From Promethearchaeota archaeon (lineage in GTDB: Archaea; Asgardarchaeota; Lokiarchaeia; Sigynarchaeales; SOKP01), in the NCBI GenBank assembly GCA_030620005.1, contig JAUXAJ010000188.1, positions 1 to 10,386 of the forward strand: 10,386 nucleotides of DNA, given 5' to 3'. A model generated the notes under the pieces. It was not told where the DNA came from, made no database searches, and was given only the letters and a program-made list of their open reading frames with translations. A program made the position numbers and the translations under genes. This document shows, piece by piece, positions 6,325 through 10,386 of this stretch. The stretch's first letter is position 1. The number at the start of each line of letters is the position of its first letter.

Positions 6325-7251
6325 ATGGAGATAAAAAATATTTGGATATGTGGTGTAGGCGGGGTTGGGGGGTATTTTGGAGGTAGAATTGCCCATAAAA
6401 TAACCCTTTTAGGAGATCGAAAATATAAAACATATTTTTTAGCTCGTGGACCACATTTAGAAGAAATAAAAAAAAATGGCTTGGAACTTCACATGTCTAA
6501 TGGAGAAGAAGTAAACTGCAAACCGACTTTAGCATCCGAAGATATTGATGAATTTTCAGTTCCAGACTTATGTTTGATATGTGTGAAAAGCTATGATCTA
6601 GACGTTTTAATAAGAAAAATTAAGAAAAGATTAGCAGTTAATACGATTATCATTCCCTTAATGAATGGTATAGATATATATGATAGAATAAGGAAAAATC
6701 TTAAAAAAAGCATCGTTCTTCCTGCCTGTGTATATGTAGGATCACACGTCGAAAAGCCAGGGATAGTAATACAAAGTGGAGACCCTGGTTTCTTCTATTG
6801 TGGATTTGACCCTAAATATCCTAATTTTAACCCTCAAATCGTGGTAGATTTTTTTAAAGAAATGGAAATTGTTTTAAAGTGGCGAGATGACCCGCTTCCT
6901 TCAATTTGGGAAAAATTTGTTTTAGTAGCGTCATTTGCATTAGTAACAGCGCACACTGGCCAAACTTTAGGTGGAGTCATAAATGATAAAAATTCACTTG
7001 AGATATTAAAAGAAATAATGAAAGAAATTGTCTTAATTGCTAAAAGAAAGAGCATTAACCTCGCAGATAACATAATAGAAAAGACTATCGAATTTTGCAA
7101 GAACTATCCAGAAGTAAAGACTTCGTATCAAAGAGATGTAGAAAAGGGAAAAAAGAATGAGGGGGATCTATTCGGGGGAGCTATAATAAGAATGGGAAAA
7201 GAATGCGGTGTTCCTACACCAAAGACAGCTTCAATTTATAAAATAATCTAA
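6325..7251 (+). CDS. panE: 2-dehydropantoate (ketopantoate) 2-reductase family protein
   Basis: The 308-residue protein from the ATG at 6325 has an N-terminal Rossmann NADP site (CGVGGVGGYFGG, GxGxxG at residues 10-15), LARGPHLEEIKKNGL, CVKSYDL, and PLMNGIDIYDRI. Its C-terminal helical domain carries WEKFVLVASFALVTA with the expected catalytic-type lysine, TSYQRDVEKGKKNEGD, and GKECGVPTPKT. The family reduces 2-dehydropantoate to pantoate with NADPH, a step in coenzyme A synthesis; some relatives act on other 2-keto acids. Length is normal. GTG at 6313 would add four residues, and ATG is preferred. A four-codon ATG ORF at 6299-6313 precedes it and is probably meaningless. The gene looks monocistronic and complete. 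Confidence 0.9.
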   Translation: MEIKNIWICGVGGVGGYFGGRIAHKITLLGDRKYKTYFLARGPHLEEIKKNGLELHMSNGEEVNCKPTLASEDIDEFSVPDLCLICVKSYDLDVLIRKIKKRLAVNTIIIPLMNGIDIYDRIRKNLKKSIVLPACVYVGSHVEKPGIVIQSGDPGFFYCGFDPKYPNFNPQIVVDFFKEMEIVLKWRDDPLPSIWEKFVLVASFALVTAHTGQTLGGVINDKNSLEILKEIMKEIVLIAKRKSINLADNIIEKTIEFCKNYPEVKTSYQRDVEKGKKNEGDLFGGAIIRMGKECGVPTPKTASIYKII

Positions 7252-7450
7252 AATTATCAACATTTATTACAATACTCCGGTAAACTTACTACAAATAGAC
7301 TTAATGTTAAATGTCAGACTTAGACGATTTATTATTAGCAATTAAAAAAATTGTTAAAGAATAAAACAAGATGATTTTAAAGAAAGAGATTTAAAGTCTT
7401 TTCCCTTATTACCATTCAAATCGAGTTATCTTAAAAAGGAAACATGATAA

Positions 7451-8374
7451 TTAAATATAATCATCTAAATTCTTTTGATTTTTCTCTTTCTTAATTCTCT
7501 CTTGAGCTAATTTGACATATTCTTCCGAAATATCGTAGCCAATGTAATGTCTTTTTAATTTTAAGGCTGCGATCGCTGTTGTTCCACTGCCCATAAATGG
7601 GTCTAGCACGACATCGCCTTTATACGAGTAAAACTCAACTAATCGACGTGGTAATTCTTCTGGAAATGGAGCGGGATGACCAATTTTTTTAGCTGAAACT
7701 GCCGGAAATGCCCATATTGACTTTGTCCACTGAATAAAATCGTCTTTATTTATTGTATTTTCCTTATTTCTTTTTTCAAGTTTATTTGTCAATTTAGAAA
7801 AAATTAAGATGTATTCATGGACATCTCTAAGGCAGGGACTACTTGCTGAAGCAAAAGAACCCCAAGCACACGATATACCTGCAGATGCTCCTTTATCCCA
7901 TATAATTTCACCACGCATGTAAAATCCAATTTCATGCATTATTTCAATAATATACGAATGAAGGGGTATATACGGCTTTCGACCAATATTCGCTATATTT
8001 ATCGCAACCCTCCCTCCAGGTACAAGAACACGCCAAGTTTCTTGAAAAACAGCTTGAAGCAAGTTTAAGTACTCCTTGAGAGTCAAATCGTCATCGTAAT
8101 CTTTAGTAACATTATAGGGGGGGGATGTAATAATTAAATGAACTGAATTATCGGGAATTAAATCCATCTTTTGACTATTTCCCAAAATAATATGATCTAA
8201 TACTATTTTTGGAATGACCGTAAAATTATCAACATATTTCACATTTTGAGGGCTATTTAAGTTTTTATATATTTTAGAATTGTAAAGTTGAGAAGAATCA
8301 TGACTTTCTCTTTTTGAAACACCAAAAGAACTCGTTTTTGTACCTCTTTTTGAGGGAGTTCTATTATTTGACAT
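7451..8374 (-). CDS. Beta-class site-specific DNA methyltransferase, probably N4-cytosine (CTAG-type family)
   Basis: The 307-residue protein from the ATG at 8374 has catalytic motif IV as TSPPYN (83-88), the SPPY form of N4-cytosine enzymes. The S-adenosylmethionine motif I lies near the C-terminus as DPFMGSGTT (258-266), giving the beta-class order. Between them are RKPYIPLHSYI, RGEIIWDKGAS, RDVHEYILIFSK, KSIWAFP and HPAPFPEELP, which I associate with the archaeal M.MjaI/M.MthZI (CTAG) group. The first ~45 residues form a Ser/Lys/Arg-rich extension. No restriction enzyme gene is visible on either side, so it may be a solitary methylase. A TATA-like box (about 8394-8406) lies about 26 bases before the ATG, suggesting leaderless transcription. 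TTG at 8377 is a less likely start. Confidence 0.94.
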   Translation of the reverse strand: MSNNRTPSKRGTKTSSFGVSKRESHDSSQLYNSKIYKNLNSPQNVKYVDNFTVIPKIVLDHIILGNSQKMDLIPDNSVHLIITSPPYNVTKDYDDDLTLKEYLNLLQAVFQETWRVLVPGGRVAINIANIGRKPYIPLHSYIIEIMHEIGFYMRGEIIWDKGASAGISCAWGSFASASSPCLRDVHEYILIFSKLTNKLEKRNKENTINKDDFIQWTKSIWAFPAVSAKKIGHPAPFPEELPRRLVEFYSYKGDVVLDPFMGSGTTAIAALKLKRHYIGYDISEEYVKLAQERIKKEKNQKNLDDYI

Positions 8375-8393
8375 CAATATTAAATTATAAATT

Positions 8394-8412
8394 AAAATAT
8401 TTAAAGAAATTT
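8394..8412 (-). promoter_or_regulatory. TATA-like promoter of the DNA methyltransferase gene
   Basis: On the minus strand, AAATTTCTTTAAATATTTT is centred about 26-29 bases before the ATG at 8374, the expected TATA-to-start distance of an archaeal leaderless transcript. No Shine-Dalgarno-like motif precedes the ATG. Confidence 0.45.
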
Positions 8413-8515
8413 AAAATTAGATTAATAAATACATGATTCCTCAATAATATTAGATTAAGGGCAAAAACTTAGTGAAAAGGATTAATAAAGGAAAAAAAAT
8501 ATATGGTTAAATTAT

Positions 8516-8540
8516 ATTTTATTTTATTTTATTTTATTTT
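8516..8540. repeat. Pentanucleotide tandem repeat (ATTTT)5
   Basis: Five exact ATTTT units occupy 8516-8540. The repeat runs into the stop codon of the synthetase tail fragment (TTA at 8534-8536) and so sits at the junction of that relic with the intergenic DNA upstream of the methyltransferase. Confidence 0.9.
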
Positions 8541-8656
8541 TGTTCATCTTTAATTTTTTCGTAGAAATCCAAAGATTCGGGATTTCTAAGCGCACTTCGA
8601 TTGGCAACTGCCATCCCATGTATTATTTTTGTAACAGCAATTTCGATTTCGACCTT
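8534..8656 (-). pseudogene. Detached C-terminal tail of an acetoacetyl-CoA synthetase paralogue
   Basis: The minus strand encodes about 40 residues ending in TAA at 8534-8536, including IAVTKIIHGMAVANRSALRN and PESLDFY. These align with the last ~38 residues of the synthetase gene at 9530-10386 (IAVTKIIHGMPIANRGALRN, TSLDFY), roughly three quarters identical by eye. Similarity starts at the lysine codon at 8654-8656, directly after an in-frame TAG. The remaining ~600 residues are absent, and no start codon or promoter is evident. The forward-strand ORF over this region is only its shadow. It is the best preserved of two extra tails in the window. Confidence 0.85.
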
Positions 8657-8768
8657 CTATCTAAAGCGACTAATCTTTTGAATATGAAGGGGGATGAATT
8701 TTTATCAGAATTTCATAAACGCCATCTTAGACATATTGGATGACCTGAATCCGTAAAAGAGGCTCAAG

Positions 8769-9010
8769 AGGAGTTTGAAGTACTTAATTAATAAAAAATA
8801 TTTCATTCCTTTCATTTATAGACAAGAAGTACCCAGGTAATTTTTATTAATAACTTTCCTTCCCATTTGAGGAAATTGTTTAATATATTCTATAGCTTCA
8901 TAAACACGTTCAAAAAAAGAGTTGGCATATTAAGATGAGCTTTTTGAAAGATAAGAAAGTATATCATCTAAATCCTCTTCAGCTTCTTCAGACCATTCTA
9001 TTTGAGCCAT
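8769..9010 (-). pseudogene. Broken RelE/ParE-family toxin gene
   Basis: The minus-strand frame from the ATG at 9010 begins MAQIEWSEEAEEDLDDILSY, a typical RelE/ParE N-terminus. It meets an in-frame TAA at codon 27 (8930-8932), where relatives usually have a lysine before YA. The same frame continues with family-like YANSFFERVYEAIEYIKQFP and QMGRK. After about codon 63, similarity seems to resume in another frame as INERNEIFFIN (about 8787-8819), a further TAA, then VLQTP, recalling the usual final strand. So a nonsense codon and a frameshift, possibly more, have inactivated it. Its start overlaps the end of the antitoxin gene by 13 bases, the normal layout for this pair. Confidence 0.8.
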
Positions 9011-9192
9011 TTCTTCTTAGCCTTTTCCATGACTTCTTCATGTGGAATAGTTTTTCCTTCTTTTATTTGCTCCTCAGCTCTTAAGAGCTTTTGTTTTACA
9101 AATAGATGATATTGAATATCTTCCAAGGTCGCATCATCAGGTAACTCCTGAATAAGTTTTATTATGTCTTCTTTGATAGGTTTTAATGTCAT
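8998..9192 (-). CDS. Small antitoxin of a RelE/ParE-type toxin-antitoxin pair
   Basis: The 64-residue protein has the pattern IIKLIQELPDDATLEDIQYH, then a charged helix, then EGKTIPHEEVMEKAKKKWLK. This matches a family of short antitoxins always found ahead of RelE/ParE toxins. The early part likely forms a small helical DNA-binding or dimer unit, and the tail blocks the toxin. It appears intact, whereas the toxin that starts within its last 13 bases is broken. A TATA-like AT stretch (about 9200-9217) lies about 20 bases before the ATG at 9192. It contains a perfect 14-bp palindrome (9076-9089). It may now be a leftover or may neutralise related toxins elsewhere. Confidence 0.84.
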   Translation of the reverse strand: MTLKPIKEDIIKLIQELPDDATLEDIQYHLFVKQKLLRAEEQIKEGKTIPHEEVMEKAKKKWLK

Positions 9193-9352
9193 ATTTCACT
9201 ATATTTTTAAAATTTTGAGTAATTCAATATACTTATGGTTAAAAAGTCTTATATTTTTTACTTTTTAATATATAGTTCTTTTTTATGTAGAAAACCGTGG
9301 ATTTTTTTGTCAACACACTCTATAAATATCAAAAAATTCAATTTTTTAAAAA

Positions 9353-9451
9353 CTATAAAAATATTTCAAACAAGAAGAGATTAAAATGACTGAAAAAAAA
9401 AGGTGAAAAAAATTCATAATTTTTTGCATAATAATAAGCCTTCTATATCAC
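9353..9451 (+). pseudogene. Possible promoter plus broken start of a membrane or secreted protein gene
   Basis: A TATA-like CTATAAAAATATTT (9353-9366) lies about 25 bases before an ATG at 9386, which opens MTEKKR and then hits TGA (9404-9406). The same frame continues KKFIIFCIIISLLYHSW, which looks like the positively charged and hydrophobic start of a signal peptide or membrane segment. It then runs into antisense of a synthetase tail relic. This could be the severed 5' end of a gene, but the piece is too short to be certain. Confidence 0.28.
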
Positions 9452-9492
9452 TCTTGGTTTATTAACGCACCCCGATTCGCCACTTCCATACC
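9448..9492 (-). pseudogene. Very short second relic of an acetoacetyl-CoA synthetase tail
   Basis: The minus strand encodes GMEVANRGALINQE followed by TGA (9448-9450). This corresponds to GMPIANRGALRNPT in the intact gene and GMAVANRSALRNPE in the other relic, about nine of 14 positions shared with the former. Upstream, similarity fades at a TAA. Taken alone this is a weak match; the same orientation and the presence of two other tails within 1 kb make it credible. Confidence 0.5.
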
Positions 9493-9529
9493 AAATAGTT
9501 ATAAAATAAAAAAAATTAATTATAGTAAA

Positions 9530-10386
9530 TTATTGGAGTTTATCCTTCATTTCCATGTAGAAGTCCAAAGATGTAGGATTCCGGAGTGCCCCTCGATTAG
9601 CAATGGGCATACCATGGATAATTTTAGTCACTGCAATTTCGACTTTCTTGTTGCTGAACGTATATGGAATGCCATCTTCTGGTGCTGCGTAGATAAATTT
9701 TGGCACGTGTCTTGGAGATGTCTTTTCACGTAAAGTTTGTCGAATTTTTGCTTGTAATTCATCGGTTAACTCAAATCCTTCATTTAGTAATACAAACATT
9801 ACAATTCGTATATCTCCTTCCCATTTTTGCCCAATAACTAAAGAATCAGCTATTTCTGGTAATTGCTCAACTACATTATAAATTTCTGCTGTACCAATTC
9901 GTACTCCACTTGGTTTAAGCACTGCATCCGATCGCCCCCAGAATGTAATTCCACCAGTATCACTATGAATTACGATGTAATCCCCATGCCTCCAAACCAT
10001 TTTCCCAATATCTTTATAATAATCAAAATAAGCTGCTTTGTATTTAGTCATGTTTTCGTCATCACCCCAGAAATGGGTTGGCATTGATGGTGCAGGTGCC
10101 TCACATACGAGTTCTGCTTGTTCATCTTCAATGGGTTCTGCTTTACCAGAATATGACTCAACCTTCATTGCTAAAGCGCGACCTTGTAGTTCACCAGAAT
10201 ACACCGGGAGAATAGGTATAGCTCCCGCAAAGCAACCATTGATATCAGTTCCTCCGCTTATTGAATTAAAGAACAGGTCTTTCTTAATTTCTCTGTATAC
10301 ATATTCAAAACCTTCGGGAGATAACATGGATGCGGTTTGTGAGATTTCTCTTAGCGCACTTAAGTCATATTTCTCAGCAGGTTTAA
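9530..10386 (-). CDS. aacS: Acetoacetyl-CoA synthetase, C-terminal part (gene runs off the right edge)
   Basis: The frame is open from the right edge to TAA at 9530-9532, about 284 residues of an enzyme that is normally near 650. The ATG at 10327 is internal: in-frame sequence continues upstream as LREISQTASM. Adenylate-forming motifs are visible: SISGGTDINGCFAG (about 10225-10264), HGDYIVIHSDTGG, GRSDAVLKPSGVRIG (about 9895-9940), and the C-terminal PYTFSNKKVEIAVTK (about 9630-9667), which holds the likely catalytic lysine. The GCF and VLKPSGVRIG variants fit acetoacetyl-CoA synthetase better than acetyl-CoA synthetase. It activates acetoacetate with ATP and CoA in the cytoplasm. Two degenerate copies of its last codons lie further along in the same orientation. 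Confidence 0.94.
   Translation of the reverse strand, partial: KPAEKYDLSALREISQTASMLSPEGFEYVYREIKKDLFFNSISGGTDINGCFAGAIPILPVYSGELQGRALAMKVESYSGKAEPIEDEQAELVCEAPAPSMPTHFWGDDENMTKYKAAYFDYYKDIGKMVWRHGDYIVIHSDTGGITFWGRSDAVLKPSGVRIGTAEIYNVVEQLPEIADSLVIGQKWEGDIRIVMFVLLNEGFELTDELQAKIRQTLREKTSPRHVPKFIYAAPEDGIPYTFSNKKVEIAVTKIIHGMPIANRGALRNPTSLDFYMEMKDKLQ

Larger units (their letters stand above)
9193..9529. other. Gap between antitoxin and synthetase, with relics
   Basis: These 337 AT-rich bases contain no intact gene. They hold the antitoxin promoter at the left, a plus-strand promoter-and-start relic (about 9353-9450) in the middle, and a short degenerate synthetase tail (about 9451-9492) on the right, described separately. 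Confidence 0.6.

Noticed and set aside
7311..7364. A 17-codon ORF (MSDLDDLLLAIKKIVKE) between the convergent reductase and methyltransferase genes
   Set aside because: It is too short and has no recognisable family or promoter. The rest of 7252-7450 shows nothing clear.
8540..8743. A 67-codon forward ORF at 8540-8743 as a gene
   Set aside because: Its first part is antisense to the synthetase tail relic, so it cannot be a genuine N-terminus. Only the part after 8684 is kept as a weak separate observation.
8684..9406. In-frame TGA codons in two relic frames might mean TGA recoding (for example selenocysteine)
   Set aside because: TGA is the normal stop of intact genes here (2713-2715 and 4498-4500), the relic frames are short, and no SECIS-like structure is evident. 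Decay explains it.
1..10386. CRISPR array, tRNA, rRNA or insertion sequence
   Set aside because: I saw no regularly spaced repeats, no tRNA- or rRNA-like conserved segments, and no transposase or terminal inverted repeats. Short degenerate elements could have been missed by eye.

Overview
The window looks like archaeal chromosomal DNA of low GC content (about one third by eye). TATA-like boxes lie roughly 20-28 bases before several start codons, no Shine-Dalgarno motifs are evident, and the gene set fits an archaeon: an AbrB/PIN toxin-antitoxin pair, a CPWxxCxFC radical SAM protein, a ketopantoate reductase and an MjaI/MthZI-like N4-cytosine methyltransferase. A Lokiarchaeia-type Asgard archaeon is my best guess from composition and gene style, but no marker gene here proves it.

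Layout, left to right. Bases 1-530 hold a possible gene tail, a 36-codon ORF and the N-terminal stump of a short-chain dehydrogenase. Bases 566-1630 (minus) encode a CrtC/AttH-type lipocalin-like protein. Its promoter and start region (1615-1691) is present a second time at 2157-2240, where it drives a 61-codon ORF of unknown nature. Bases 2464-4374 (plus) form a compact run: AbrB-type antitoxin, PIN toxin (ATGA overlap), then a radical SAM protein 28 bases later. A perfect inverted repeat sits over the antitoxin promoter. Bases 4498-5451 (minus) encode an M23-type metallopeptidase without a signal peptide, divergent from a flavin reductase-like protein (5616-6167). A ketopantoate reductase (6325-7251, plus) converges on the DNA methyltransferase (7451-8374, minus).

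The right end (about 8534-10386, minus) is a gene graveyard next to an intact gene. The C-terminal part of an acetoacetyl-CoA synthetase runs in from the right edge and stops at 9530. Two degenerate extra copies of its very tail lie further along in the same orientation (about 9451-9492 and 8534-8656). Between them sit an intact antitoxin and a RelE/ParE toxin broken by a stop codon and a frameshift. Gene tails repeated around a small accessory module suggest old integration or unequal recombination at the 3' end of the synthetase gene.

The intact enzymes (CoA precursor synthesis, acetoacetate activation, flavin reduction) look like ordinary metabolism and do not form one pathway. I see no tRNA, rRNA, CRISPR array or complete transposon, and no clear new multi-gene system. 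The most notable structures are the duplicated promoter and leader, the repeated synthetase tails with the broken toxin, and the scarcity of CTAG next to a methyltransferase of a CTAG-type family.
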